From Capsicum annuum (lineage: Eukaryota > Streptophyta > Magnoliopsida > Solanales > Solanaceae): a DNA stretch of 64,000 nt. Each line of letters starts with the position of its first letter. The first letter of the stretch is position 1. Below, piece by piece: positions 1 through 11,800 of this stretch. The translations under genes and the position numbers were made by a program. The notes beneath the pieces are model-generated. The model saw only the letters and a list, made by a program, of their open reading frames with translations, made no database searches and was not told the DNA's origin. The stretch lies in assembly GCF_002878395.1 (NCBI RefSeq), contig NC_061118.1, forward strand, positions 90,612,360-90,676,359, written 5' to 3'.

Positions 1-1
1 T

Positions 2-1048
2 GGGGGATCTACAGTTAACATGATTGAAATAGAAGACGAATGGACATCTAGCAAGACCATTACCCAAGTGAACTCTGAAAAGCATAAAAGGGCAGAAGAG
101 GTAGGAAAGATAGAGAAAGCTGTGGCTGCCTTAAATATCAGCGACAAAGCCCCATTTATAGTAATGACTGCACCGACTCAAGTGTATGATCCCCTTCCAA
201 AGAAGGAATTTATTGTGCAAACCACCACTGCCCAGGGGATAACGCGATCAGGACGATGTTACATCCCTGAGGAATTGACCAACAAGAAAGATTCACAGAA
301 AAGGCCTATCACTGAAAGAGAGGCGAAGGAATTTTGGAGGCATATGCAACCAAAATATTACTCAATTTTCAAACACTTGGATAAAATGCCATCCCAAATC
401 TCTGTCTTGGCACTATTATTGAGCTCACAATACCACCGACAGGCTCTATCGAAGGTCTTGGACGAAGCGTATGTTCCCGCAGGAACGAGCATTGAGAATT
501 TAGCTGTGATGATAGGGAACGTTATGGGGAACCATCGCATATCATTCAGTGACGAAGAGTTGCCATTTGAAGTAGCAATGCACAATAAAGCCATGCATGT
601 CACCGTCATTTGTCGAGATTATACAATTAATCAGGTATTAATAAATGACGGATCTGGTCTGAATATTTGTCCCCTCTCCACGTTGGTCCAAATGGGCTAT
701 GATCTGGGGAAAATTCATCAAAGCCATGTATATGTGAGAGCATTCGATGGAGGGAAGAGAGATACCATAGGAGAGATTGATTTGCACATCCAAATAGGGC
801 CTGCTGAGTTTAAGACTAAGTTTCATGTTATAGATATCCATCCTAGCTACAACCTACTTTTGGGAAGACAATGGATACACGAGGCAAAGACAATTTCATC
901 ACCCCTTCATCAATTATTGAAGTTCATTTGGAAAGATCCTAAAGTAGTCATCCAAGGAGAAGGAAGTCGAGCGGACTGTCCCAATGGTTATGTGCCGGTG
1001 ATTAAAGATGTTCCAAAAGTAGCAGTTTCTATACAGTGGAAATTGTAA
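2..1048 (+). pseudogene. gag C-terminus and aspartic protease of Tat/Ogre element (partial)
   Basis: The frame is open from the window edge, so the Met at position 20 is not a true start. The first 100 or so codons look like gag-protease linker. A retropepsin-like domain follows: INDGSGLNICPLSTL with the catalytic Asp codon at 647-649, then RAFDGGKRDTIGEIDL and IDIHPSYNLLLGRQWIH, the usual flap and C-terminal motifs of Tat/Ogre proteases. The enzyme would cleave the Gag-Pol polyprotein in the virus-like particle. The family usually has D/GGSG; Asn before Asp-Gly-Ser-Gly is a mild change. The frame ends at 1046-1048, before the linker to RT. It may be inactive because the downstream pol frame is broken. 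Confidence 0.8.
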
Positions 1049-1823
1049 ACACCACAGAAAGAGATTCGACACCCAAAATATCAATGCCTTCTGTCTACAA
1101 AATGATTGTAACTGTGATGTTAAGAAATAGGTTCGAACCTGGTCGTGGCTTGGGCAAGAATTTACAAGAAATTATCCCAGAGAGAAGCTCTAAGCACGAG
1201 TTAGGGTATCGCCTACCAAAAAAGATAGGGTTGAGGATGAGCCAGAAAAGAGTCTGTTTAGGCCCTTGCCACTCCTGTTCCAGTCATTTCCCGTACGAGA
1301 GATGTCAGATGATGATGGTCTTAGGGATGGGATAGGATATTTATTTGAAGGATGCAATGCTGTACCAAAAGATCTCCCAGAGTCCAGCTGGGTGAAGCAG
1401 ATTGCGCCAGGGGAGGCTTTGCAAAATTGGACCTCTACTCCACTCATAACCCGTCGCCCGTCGTGGTAGATAAAAGGGCAATTACTAATAGTTTTGAAAT
1501 CGGTGATGATCCGGAGGAGGCCCCGTGATCCACTTTTTATATCTCAAAACTTTATTTTTATATCTTACTGCTTTCAAAAAAGGCGGGGGCTTGTATTTGT
1601 GCAAGTCACAAGCCATGGTTTTGTAGTTATTTCTCAAATTTCAATGAAAAGGCCTTCATTTATAGGGAAAACTATATTAGTTCTAAAACGATCCTAGTCA
1701 TATGTTTTGTTATTTTCTTATCATCTAACTTAGTTTGTTTATCCATTATAGTAAAAGTAGCTTAAAACCTAACAATGTTGTGTCATGTCAAAGCCTGAAT
1801 GAACAAAATAAAGGGGACGATGA
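1049..1823 (+). other. Protease-RT linker with probable Ogre-type intron
   Basis: Positions 1090-1290 still encode the G-rich motif typical of this linker (FEPGRGLGKNLQ followed by a GYRLP stretch). After about 1500 the sequence turns T-rich with stops in all three forward frames until about 1823, where the pol frame opens. Ogre-type elements are known to carry a spliced intron at this place. I cannot fix the splice sites; a T-rich run ending in TTATAG near 1750 is one possible acceptor. Confidence 0.45.
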
Positions 1824-2876
1824 TGGTTGGAAGGACGTGACGAGGAACGTTTAGTTGAAGATATGGAGGAATTTGAGAATCGTGAAAAACCCAATCTGGA
1901 AGAAACTGAAACAGTCAACTTAAGAGATCACGATGAAATCAAAGAGACCAGTATCAGTGTCCACCTCACGACACCACAAAGGGAAAAGCTCATCCACCTA
2001 TTGTGAGAGTATATCGATATGTTTGCTTGGTCCTATGATGATATGCCAAGGTTGAGCACCAGCATTGTGTCGCATAAATTGCCGATAAATTCTGAGTTTA
2101 ATCCAGTCAAGTAAAAAATAAGAAAATTCAAGCCAGATTTAAGTCTAAAGATCAAGAAAGAAGTGACAAAACAAATCCAGTCTAAGGTTTTCGAGGTCAC
2201 AAAATATCCGACATGGTTGGCCAACATCGTCCCTGTGCCAAAGAAGGACGACAAGATTCGAATTTATGTTGACTATAGAGAATTGAACAGAGCTAGTCCT
2301 AAAGATAATTTTCCGTTGCCCAACATCCACATTCTCATCTTTAACTGTGCGAGACATGAAATACAGTCATTCATTGATTGTTTCGCCGGCTATTATCAGA
2401 TACTGATGGATGAGGAAGATGCAGAAAAAATAGCTTTTATTATGCCCTGGGGTGTTTATCATTACAGGGTAATGCCATTTGGTCTCAATAATGCAGGTGC
2501 GACATATATGAGGGCCATGACGACGATTTTCCATGATATGATCCATAAAAAGATTGAGGTGTACGTGGATGATGTAATTATCAAATCTCGCGAGAGTTCG
2601 GATCATCTAACTCATTTGGAGAAATTCTTCAACAGATTAAGAAGGTACAGTTTGAAGCTAAATCCTGCTAAGTGTGCTTTTGGTGTGCCATTAGGGAAGT
2701 TGCTGGGGTTCATAGTCAGCAGAAGGGGGATCGAGCTAGTCCCATCCAAAATCAAGACAATTCAAGACTTGCCACCGCCGAGGACCAAGAAAGAAGTTAC
2801 GAGTTTCTTGGGTCGTCTGAATTATATTAGCAGATTCATAGCATAATCAATAGTTATATGTGAGCCAATTCTCAAG
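1824..2876 (+). pseudogene. Reverse transcriptase of Tat/Ogre element, nonsense codons
   Basis: One frame runs from about 1824 to the integrase end. The domain shows VPVPKKDDKIRIYVDYRELN, then the FPLPNI motif, then MPFGLNNAGATYMRAM, and the catalytic YVDD at 2562-2573. The RT thumb ends with FLGRLNYISRFIA. In-frame stops are TGA at 2004-2006, TAA at 2112-2114 and TAA at 2844-2846. No frameshift is needed to read through to the RNase H. The catalytic aspartates remain, so decay seems to have been mainly by point mutation. Would copy element RNA into cDNA if intact. Confidence 0.85.
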
Positions 2877-3860
2877 ATGTTGAAGAAAAATGCACTGAAT
2901 GAGTGGACAGAAAAATGTCAGAGAGCTTTTGATCGCATCAAGGAATACTTGTCTGCACCATCGGTTTTGGTCCCACCGAGAGAAGAAATTTCATTATTGC
3001 TTTACCTGTCAGTCTCAGAAAATGCTTTTGGATGCGTCCTCGGGCAATATGATGAGACCGGCAGGAAAGAGAAAGCCATTTACTACTTGAGTAAAAAGTT
3101 CACACCATATGAAGCCCGTTACACTCTTATAGAAAGGACATGTTGTGCTTTGACTTGGACGGCACAAAACTTAAGGCATTATCTATCGTCCTACACAACT
3201 TACCTCATCTCAAGAATGGATCTATTGAAGTATATATTCCAGAAGGCCATGCCTACAGGAAAGATAGCCAAGTGGAAAATGTTTCTGAGTGAGTTTGACA
3301 TTGTGTATGTAACCCAAAAAGCAATCAAGGGGCAAGCCTTAGCATATCATTTGGCTGAAAACCCAGTTGATGAGGAATACGAGCCACTTCGGACATACTT
3401 TCCAAATGAGAAAGTTTTGTTTGTAGGAGAAGATATCACGGAAATCTACCCCAGATGGAGGCTATTTTTTGATGGGGCAGTCAACTTTAAAGGTTCAGGA
3501 ATTGGAGCAGTTTTAGTGTCGAAAATGGGCCAGCATTATCCGGTAACTGCTAAGTTACGTTTTCCATGCACCAACAACATGGATGAATATGAAGCTTGAA
3601 TCCTGGGGCTCAAATTGGAACTTGATATGGGTGTTCGTGAATTGCTAGCCATCGGAGATTCAGATTTGCTGATTCACCAGGTACGGGGAGAATGGGCGGT
3701 AAAAAACTCCAAGATTACTCCTTATGTGGAGCTGGTGCAAGAATTATGCGAAAGATTCAAGGATGTTGATTTCAGACATATCCCACGGACACAAAACGAG
3801 TTTGCTGACGCTTTGGCCATGATATCTTCCATGATTCAGCTCCCGAATCAGAGTTACATT
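2877..3860 (+). pseudogene. RNase H plus second archaeal-type RNase H (dual RNH)
   Basis: The same frame continues. The first part (about 2877-3400) is the usual Ty3/gypsy RNase H, with LYLSVSENAFGCVLGQ, KAIYYLSKKF and YTLIERTCCALTW. A second RNase H follows at about 3455-3830: WRLFFDGAVNFKGSGIGAVL, EYEA, IGDSDLLIHQV and FADALAM, giving the full D-E-D-D set. This extra domain is a known mark of the Tat lineage. A TGA at 3597-3599 replaces a codon directly after EYEA. The first RNase H has lost the usual Asp of the YTD-like motif (LSVSENAF), a loss that is common when the second domain is present. Confidence 0.8.
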
Positions 3861-5213
3861 GATCCTTTAGAAATAAGCCTGAAGGAGCAACCCGCGCATT
3901 GCATACACGTGGAAGAGGAGCCTGATGGAAGGCCTTGGTATTATGACATTAAGAGGTATTTGGAATCTGGAATATATCCTGAAGAGGCTAGTAACAACCA
4001 AAAGAAGACAATCCGGCGTTTGGCAAAGAATTACTTTCCATGTGGAGAAATTCTTTTTAGGAGGACTCCTAATTTGGGATTCCTAAGATGCGTCGATGTG
4101 GCAGAAGCCAATAAGTTGATAAACGAGGTACACGCTAAAGTTTGTGGACCCCACATGAATGGGTTTGTCCTTGCCAGAAAGATCCTGAGAGCCATTTACT
4201 TCTTGATGACTATGGAAAGTAATTGTAGTAAGTTTGTGCAGAGATGTCCAAAATGTCAAATACACGGAAATCTGATTTGAATGCCTCCATAAGAGCTTCA
4301 CGCAATGAATTCTCCTTGGCCTTTCGTAGCTTGGGCTATGGATGTCATCGGACCAATAGAGCCACTAGCATCGAATGGGCATAGATTTATTTTGGTTGCC
4401 AATGATTATTTCACTAAGTGGGTCGAAGCTGCTTCGTACAGAGCCGTCACTAAGAAAGTGGTTGCAAATTTCGTCAGGAATAACTTAATTTGCCAATTTG
4501 GAGTGTCGAAATCGATTATTACAGAACATGGGGTAAACCTGATAAGTCACTTGATGAAAAAAATTTATGATCAGTTCAAGATTGTGCAAAAAATTTATGA
4601 TCAGTTCAAGATTGTGCATCGTAACTCGACAGTGTACCGTCCCCGAATGAATGGAGCCGTAGAAGCTGCTAACAAGAATATAAAGAAGATTTTGAGAAAG
4701 ATGGTCGAAAATGATAGATCATGGCATGAGATGTTACCTTACACCTTTCTAGGGTATCGAACAACAGTTCGAACCTCCATAGGAGCAACTTCCTATTTAC
4801 TAGTTTACGGGAATAAAGCTGTGATACCCGCTGAGGTCGAAATACCTTCCCTAAGGATTATTCAGGAAGCTGGACTGAGTAACAAAGAATGGGTCCATGC
4901 TCGCTATGAACAATTCATTTTAATTGATGAAAAGAGAATGGCCGTTGTATGCCATGGTCAACTGTATCAACACAGGATGGTTTGTGCCTTTAACAAAAAG
5001 ATAAGAACTCGAGCATTTGAAGTGGGGCAACTGGTTCTCAAACGAATATTCCCTCACCAAGAGGAGTACAAGGGCAAGTTTTCTCCAAACTGGCAAGGGC
5101 CATACATAGTTCGCAAGGTGCTATCCAGAGGAGCTATGATTTTTTCTGAGATGGATGGCACAGAGTGGATCAAACCAATCAATTCTGATGCGGTAAAGAG
5201 ATATTATATTTGA
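3861..5213 (+). pseudogene. Integrase of Tat/Ogre element, broken
   Basis: The HHCC zinc-binding region is at about 4125-4260 (VHAKVCGPH, then CSKFVQRCPKC). Two in-frame stops, TGA 4278-4280 and TAA 4290-4292, separate it from the catalytic core (WAMDVIGPIE, then IITEHGVNL, then NGAVEAANKN). The second catalytic position reads TEH where the family has TDN or TDH. A 30-bp tandem duplication at about 4561-4618 repeats ten residues (IYDQFKIVQK) without changing frame. The C-terminal domain (KFSPNWQGPYIVRKVL) is present and the frame ends at 5211-5213. No chromodomain is seen, as expected for this lineage. Confidence 0.85.
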
Positions 5214-5300
5214 ATGACATTCTAGTTTTTGTGTTTTCTTAGTTTGTTTGTAATCACCTTTGTAATAATGTTGTTTGCTAGTGTGTAACTGCCTAGAATC

Positions 5301-5585
5301 CTTTCCCTTTATGTTCGAACTACGTTTGACCTAAATTCTCGAGAAAGGGATACGTAGGCAACCTATGTCAGCTTCGGTCAACCCCTTAGGATAATTTATC
5401 GTTTCTCTTTATGTATGAACTACGTGATGACCTAAATTCCCAAAAAAAAAGATACGTAGGCAACCTATATCGGCTTCGGTCAACCCATTAGATTTTTCTA
5501 TATATATCCCTAGCGCAGGCCTGAACTACGTTTGACCTAATTCCTACTTCAGCAGGATACGTAGGCGCCCCAACGGCTCGATCAT
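5301..5585 (+). repeat. Three degenerate direct repeats with ACTACG...ATACGTAGG core
   Basis: Copies start near 5301, 5398 and 5505. Each has GAACTACGT, a GACCTAA block, GATACGTAGGC and, in the first two copies, a CTTCGGTCAACCC tail. Spacing is about 97-107 bp. The cores are better kept than the sequence between them. Confidence 0.8.
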
Positions 5586-6573
5586 ATAACCCTAGAAAAT
5601 AGAAAATGGGGCAGAATTTTTGAGAAGGAATCTCAAAAATTCACAAGTGAAGATCGACATCCAACAAAGAGAATGAAGATTAACAAAGACTTCAGATCCA
5701 CTCAGATTGGTATTATCTCAAACAAGTTTAAACTGGGGCAGAAATTTTGAGGAAGACCTCAAAATTTCCACCAAATGCCGGTACATATTCCAAATTCCCC
5801 AGCACCAGTGGTTAAAGCTTTGGAAACCACCAACTGTAACAAAGTCTGGGTAGACTTAATTTTTTGGCTATGATAGAACTGCTTGAAGAAACCCTCCAAC
5901 AATAATCATGAGTTTTGGAAACCATCCATCGGATATAGTCAGAATTGCGAGGAAGATGTTCATTGAGCTAGTACATGACATGACTACAGAAATTTTCTAA
6001 AATTTTATAGAAGTTTTCAAAATTATTTTCAAAAATTTAAGACTATTTTCAAAAATCTTACGACTCACTTACTTAGTACTTGCCTAGACATCATTTGGGA
6101 TAGAGTGTCAGGGTGGAAGTCTCAATATGGTGGAATGCCCAAGAGATGGCAAGGAGCAAATCAAGGATCGAAGAAGGTCAACATGGATTAATTTCATTCA
6201 ACTAATCATTTTTCTGTGGATGCAGGGATCAATACGCAAAATGAGAGTCTCTTTCAAAAATCCCCGAGCAAATTGGGAGCCACAACAGATCATTAATGCC
6301 CAAGAACGGTATTTTAGGGCAGCCCTAAAAATAGGTTTAATGCCCATTTATTGAGGACCTTTTGATTTGTCCATCTCATTTCTTGAGATCGTAGGCGACA
6401 AACAAAAGCACTTTGTCTTCTTTACACGTATCGTATTTAGAAGTTTCCCAAAAATAGTCGCTAGTAAAAGCGACTTTATGTCTACTAATCGTCTACCTTG
6501 AATACAGGTACATGTAGAAAGTAGGACACTGATAAATAAAGCTAGGTCAAATTATTTTATCACTGCCACAATG

Positions 6574-6631
6574 GCCATTGCATATCATTGCCGCAAAGGC
6601 CATCACATATCATTACCGCAAAGGCCATTAC
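6574..6631 (+). repeat. Two-copy short repeat before the minisatellite
   Basis: The motif CATATCATTGCCGCAAAGG and its near copy with ATTACC follow each other with a period of about 25-27 bp, immediately left of the 57-bp array. Confidence 0.6.
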
Positions 6632-7075
6632 ATATCTGTTGACGCGCTAGACACAACACTGGCATCGAGGATATCATCAGCATTCAATATATCTGTCGAC
6701 ACGCTAGATACAATGCTGGCGTCAAGGATATCATCAACATTCAATATATCTGTTGACACGCTAGACACAATGCTGGTGTCGAGGATATCATCAGCCTTCA
6801 ATATATCTATCGACATGCTAGACACAACGCTGGCGTCGAGGATATCATCAACATCCAATATATTTGTCGACACACTAGACACAACGCTGGCATCGAGGAT
6901 ATCATCAGCATTCAATATATCTGTCGACACGCTAGACACAACACTGGCATCGAGGATATCATCAATATTCAATATATCTGTCAACACGCTAGGCACAATG
7001 CTGGCATTGAGGATATCATCAGCATTCAATATATATATTGACACGCAAGACACAATGCCGGCGTAGAGGATATCA
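6632..7075 (+). repeat. 57-bp minisatellite, about 7.8 copies
   Basis: The unit starts ATATCTGTCGACACGCTAGA and ends GATATCATCAGCATTCAAT. Because 57 is a multiple of three, each unit encodes the same 19-residue phrase (ISVDTLDTMLASRISSAFN) in one forward frame, and the reverse strand is also open for 141 codons. Copies differ by scattered substitutions, many of them transitions. I treat the open frames as a by-product of the period, not as genes. Confidence 0.9.
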
Positions 7076-7151
7076 TCATCTTTTCATGAATCAGCATCTG
7101 AATACATTAAGAGCACACGATTTGAAGGGATGCCTTCAAGTCGCTATCTAA

Positions 7152-7710
7152 GGATGAATGATATATAAGATTTCCTAGCAATTGATAATTTGAAGGTCAT
7201 ATATAAGCCATATTATTTGAAATAGGATAGTGTGCAAGATCACCTACGAGTTGATAGCCTGTAGGTCATCCGTAAGCCACAATAACATCCTAACCGGATA
7301 GTGTGCAAGATCGCTCAAAAGTTGATAGTTCAAAGGTTATCCATAAGTCGCAACTAAATCCTTACTAGAGGATATGCAAGATTGTCAAATTGATACGTCC
7401 AAGGGTTCTCTATAAGCTGCGTCATATCCAAGATCGATTATGTGTAGGATTACCCAAAGATGATTAATTTGAGGGATTATCTATAAGTCATATTGTATCC
7501 AAGGTTGGATAATGCGCAGGAATACCTAAAAGCTAGCGATTGGAGGGATATCTGTAAGTCATCTTTTATCCAAAGTCGGATGATGTGCAGGATTATCTAA
7601 AATTTAGAAATTCAAAGGATATCTGTAAGTCTCCCTATATCCAACATCAAATAATGCGCAAGATTATCTAAATATTTATAATTTAAGGAAAATTTATAAA
7701 TCGATCATCG
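7152..7710 (+). repeat. Degenerate 71-bp tandem array, about 7-8 copies
   Basis: Phase markers (GGATAATGTGCAGGATT-like) occur near 7152, 7225, 7296, 7370, 7436, 7507, 7578 and 7649, giving a period of 66-74 and mostly 71 bp. Each unit also has a GATATCTGTAAGTC-like block near its middle. It is more diverged than the neighbouring 57-bp array. Confidence 0.75.
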
Positions 7711-8830
7711 GCTACAACCGGAGAGGTTGTCATGCCACATACAACAAGTGATATAGGTAACCAAATGGGCCACCCCACTTTGAAAACATATTCGCTCGAC
7801 AGATGAGCTAATTATACAACAACCAAGGAGGTTGTTGTGTCTATTATTGCGAGTTATTTCCCATCAAACAGGTATAATAAAGGATGACTTCGCTTTTCAG
7901 GCCACAACTCACGTAGAAATATGATAAAAGATTACTTACCTCTTTCGTGAATTATGTTTAATACTAACACCTTTTGCCTGAAGCATTGTCGAAAGCATCC
8001 GAGAGGATGAAAATCTCAAATCAAAACCACAGTTGCAGACAACTCCAAAAAGGATGCAGCACAATGTGGAACTCTTTCTCAACAGCAAAATGGGATATAG
8101 TCTGGAGAGGGATTTCAAACTCTCTAGATGCGAGCTAAATGATGATCACCACCACCATTTAACCACCCCTCTATTAGAATGCATGTGGGTATTTTTCGAA
8201 TATTCTGGTCTCACATTTACCTCTAGGATGTTTGTTAACTCATACTGAGGGGAACTTTTTTTTTCTTTCAAATTCGGGTGGCAACACACTTAGAGTTTTG
8301 GAAATTATTTTCGGGTAAGATCTTACCTATGGATGTGAAGAGCTCCACGTTCATGGTTAAGAGGTTACAAGCCTATTTTATACAACTCGATTAACTTGTC
8401 ACTCATCCCGAGCTAAAGATCGTCTAAAATAAAAGACTATCTTTTCTATTGATTGAGTCGAACTACAAGTAGTATGATTCCCTAAAATCTTAGGGATATG
8501 TATGCTGGGATCTATGTAGAAAACTCGACTGTATTCCAACCTTCCCCCCAAATCCTTTTATTCCCCAGCTTCCCAGTTTAATTAAAGCACTCTAAAACCG
8601 TGATAGTTGGTAAATTTTCTTAAAAATCGTGCTTAAAATCAAGCTTTATGAACTACAAGTGGCCTGAATTCTTATGAAACCTGAGATATGTAGGAAACCT
8701 GATACCAAGGGTTGGCCATAACTCCATGAAACTTGTGCGTAAAACCAACCTCTCTTAGATACGAATTTGTGGTCGGACAAAAATTAGGAACGTTAACCTC
8801 TCTTTGCCCAGGATTACTTGCATCCATCCT
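7711..8830 (+). other. Non-coding tail of Tat/Ogre element
   Basis: No domain, RNA gene or long repeat is visible. It includes a further GAACTACAAGTGG block near 8649 that resembles the ACTACG repeats, so the 3' region may hold more decayed copies of that motif. Confidence 0.4.
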
Positions 8831-8850
8831 ACCCAAAGGGAGGGGGCAAT
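8831..8850 (+). other. Polypurine tract of Tat/Ogre element
   Basis: AAAGGGAGGGGG lies directly before the LTR start TGTTGACACC at 8851. It is the expected primer for plus-strand DNA synthesis. Confidence 0.8.
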
Positions 8851-11800
8851 TGTTGACACCTAATTTTTGACCTCCATAACTACGTTTAATTCATAGCTTC
8901 TTCGATTTTCAAATAAAATTACAACATTTATTTTATCCGAATAAAGGATTTTCAAAGTATTTATTTTGGTAAATTGATCATTTAAGTAGCGATTATATAT
9001 TATCGTGTTCAATTATACAAAATTTTATAATTTTATTACTTAAATGCTTATTTTACATAATATCGTATTTTTATCAAGGTTTGTATCAAAAATAAATTCA
9101 AATGATTAAAATTTCGATTTGAATATAATTTTACTCTCAAAAATTAATTTATTTGGATAAATATTTGTGTAATTTTATTAAATCAAGAAGCTCGAGATCA
9201 AAGAATATATTAATTCATATCGAATTTTGAATCAGTTTAGTCAAATTATTAAATTTGATCCTAATAAAAATTAATTGGTCATATTTGCAATATAATGTGA
9301 CCAATCTAATTTTTTAATTGGATTGAAATATTGATTAATTTTGGCCAAATCCTTTTTTTTAATCGGGGGTTATATTTTAAATAACCCCTAAATTCTTAAC
9401 AATTCCAACCAAACCAGCCCATTTTCTTTTAACAATACAACAGCCCACCACAAACGGCCCATTTCAAACCTAACCCGGCCCACACCCTCAATAAACTCTT
9501 CTCCCTCAACTTCAGTAAAAAAGAACAACAAACTGAACCTCACGCGTACGCTTTCAACCCACAACAATATCAACCTCAACAAGAATGACCTCACCAATAT
9601 CAGCCCTTAACCCGAATTTTCTTTCTCCCTCTTTATCGCGTGACGCTTACGCGAGTTTGTATGAGAACTATTGAGTAGCTTCTAGAAATCTCCAGATAGC
9701 AGCTGATTCATGGGTATTAAACAATATTCCCAAATCTGTTTTGAATTCATTAAATTCGTACCACGAAGGTACAGGTGCGTCGATTTTTGATTGGTTGTGA
9801 GAGAAAAATTTTCAAATTTTAAATCCTAGGGTTCCCTTCTTTTGAGTCCCTAAAATACCCCTTGTCATCTCCTATATAAGGAGGTCTTTCGTTCATTGAA
9901 AGGGTTTTTTTTGGGGGGGGGGGGTAAAAAATCAGGTTTCGAGAATTAGGACGAAAATTTTAGGGTTTCTTTTTCTTCTTTTCGGGTGGGATTCGAAAAT
10001 TTTGGGGTAGAGAAAATCAGGTAGTTTTCGAAATTTTGGAGGGTTCAGATTATTTTTCTCTTCTTTGAAGGATTTGAAAGTTTGGCTAAAAATTTTAGGG
10101 GTTTGATTCCTTGGCAGTCAACAAAAGTTGGTAATTTTGGGTGTTCTTTATTTTTTTGGAGATTCGAGGGTCAAAGCTCTAAGGTGAACGGTTAGAGACG
10201 AGGTTTTGAAACAGTTGAAGGAGAAAATTTTAGTCTAGTTCAAAATTTGGGATTGGGAACTCTGAAATCAAAGAGTGTATTTTTGCAAAAATTTTCTCAT
10301 CCATTCTTTCTGGGAAGATAGTCACTCAATTGGGAAGTAGCAGAGTCGACGACATCAACTCCAAGTGGTAAAATTTTGCTGATAGCTCGAGTCTCGTTTG
10401 CTGCCACATAAGAGGTAAACGGCTCTCTTCACCTAAAGTTTTGTTGGGGTCTTATTTTAGTCGTTCTTTCTTTATGATTTTGTTATCTATGGTGTTATTG
10501 GAGCCTGAGAACCGTTTCCTGTAGATTGGTTGTGATAACCATAGGATTTGGTGTACAATGGTTGTTGTGTTGTTTTAATGATTAGACATTTGCAACTGTC
10601 ACCCCGCTGTTATTTTCCTATTTTTCTCGTCTTATTTTCATCGATTGTTTTGTTGTTCGAAACCCACTGCCTCACTGTCAGTGTGTTTAGGTATCGTTTC
10701 GTGCTAGCATTTTTCCTTAGATAGATCTCGTCTACCGTTTCTATGGTGATTTTGTTTCAGTGAGGATTCAATGTATAATGTTCGTCGGAATTATCGTAGG
10801 ATTGATGTTTTAGGCTGCAAATTTATGTTTAGTTTTCTTTCAAAACTACTGTAATGTTAGTTGTGGTTAGTCACTAATGCATTGTCTGTCCATATTCAGA
10901 TATTGTTGGTTGGTTTGCTAATTCAAAGTCATCCATAGGCTGATTCATGCTCGAAATCAAGAGGAAAAGGGCATCACACCAGGCCATTTCAATGATAGTG
11001 TCAACTGGGCCTTACATTTACATATAATTGTTTTTGTTTGTTGCATTATGTAAATTCAGGAATCAATAATTATGCTACTAAAAAGAGTATAGGCGTTGTT
11101 GTTTGTGATATTAGTTCTCATAACCTTCATTTTGAAGTCAATTATGTTTCTTTTTCTTCTCTTTACATTGGATCACTGTCTTATAACAGTAGTAGTAGTC
11201 TACAGATGTTGATTAACAGACATTCGATTCTACCTATCACCCCTCTTTTCTTTCAACAAATGGGTTATTTGTATTAGCTAGTAGATTTTCGGGTCTATTC
11301 TTGAGAGAAGCTCCGATTCTTATATCTTTATTTTGTTTCAGGTTTTTGTTCACTTTTATTATGATTATACGTTAATGGTTAGCTCGTCAATTTTCTTCAA
11401 AGATAGAGGAGTTAATTCAATGCATGAAGTTTTTTTTAGGGCTACGGAATATGAGTTTTCATAATATTTTTAAGCATTTTCAGATATTTTACAATTCATG
11501 TCAAAATAAGTGATTTGTGTTAATTTAGGACTCGTGATTACCTTCTTTTGCCTTTTATGTTCCCTCTGTGGCTATTCACTGACTTACTGTGTTGATTCCC
11601 AAAGAGTAAATTTTGAGATAATTCATCATTATTCGTTTCCTTTGGGGGCAAATCGATTCGTTCATCGCTTTGTGCTAAAATCTGTCCTTTGCATATATCT
11701 TTAGGACCATAATGGTCACACAGAATTATTTTTTATTTTTCAAATACGTACTTTACTTAGTCTTTTGAATTTAATGATGTTTGTTAGATTCTTATCTTTT

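Larger units (their letters stand above)
5214..8830 (+). other. Long 3' non-coding region of Tat/Ogre element
   Basis: This is 3.6 kb between the integrase stop and the polypurine tract. It has no convincing protein. It contains three ACTACG/ATACGTAGG repeats (5301-5585), a 57-bp minisatellite (6632-7075) and a degenerate 71-bp array (7152-7710). A short frame at 6127-6354 (75 codons) shows no domain I recognise. Long 3' regions with tandem repeats are known for Tat/Ogre elements. Confidence 0.6.

Noticed and set aside
6578..7066. Long open frames on both strands (162 and 141 codons)
   Set aside because: They are produced by the 57-bp tandem unit, a multiple of three, and show no domain.
6600..7710. 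Possible CRISPR array
   Set aside because: Repeats are directly adjacent and diverged, with no unique spacers, and the DNA is plant nuclear.
9388..9597. Minus-strand 69-codon hydrophobic frame
   Set aside because: It lies inside the Tat/Ogre LTR upstream of the TATA box and has no domain.
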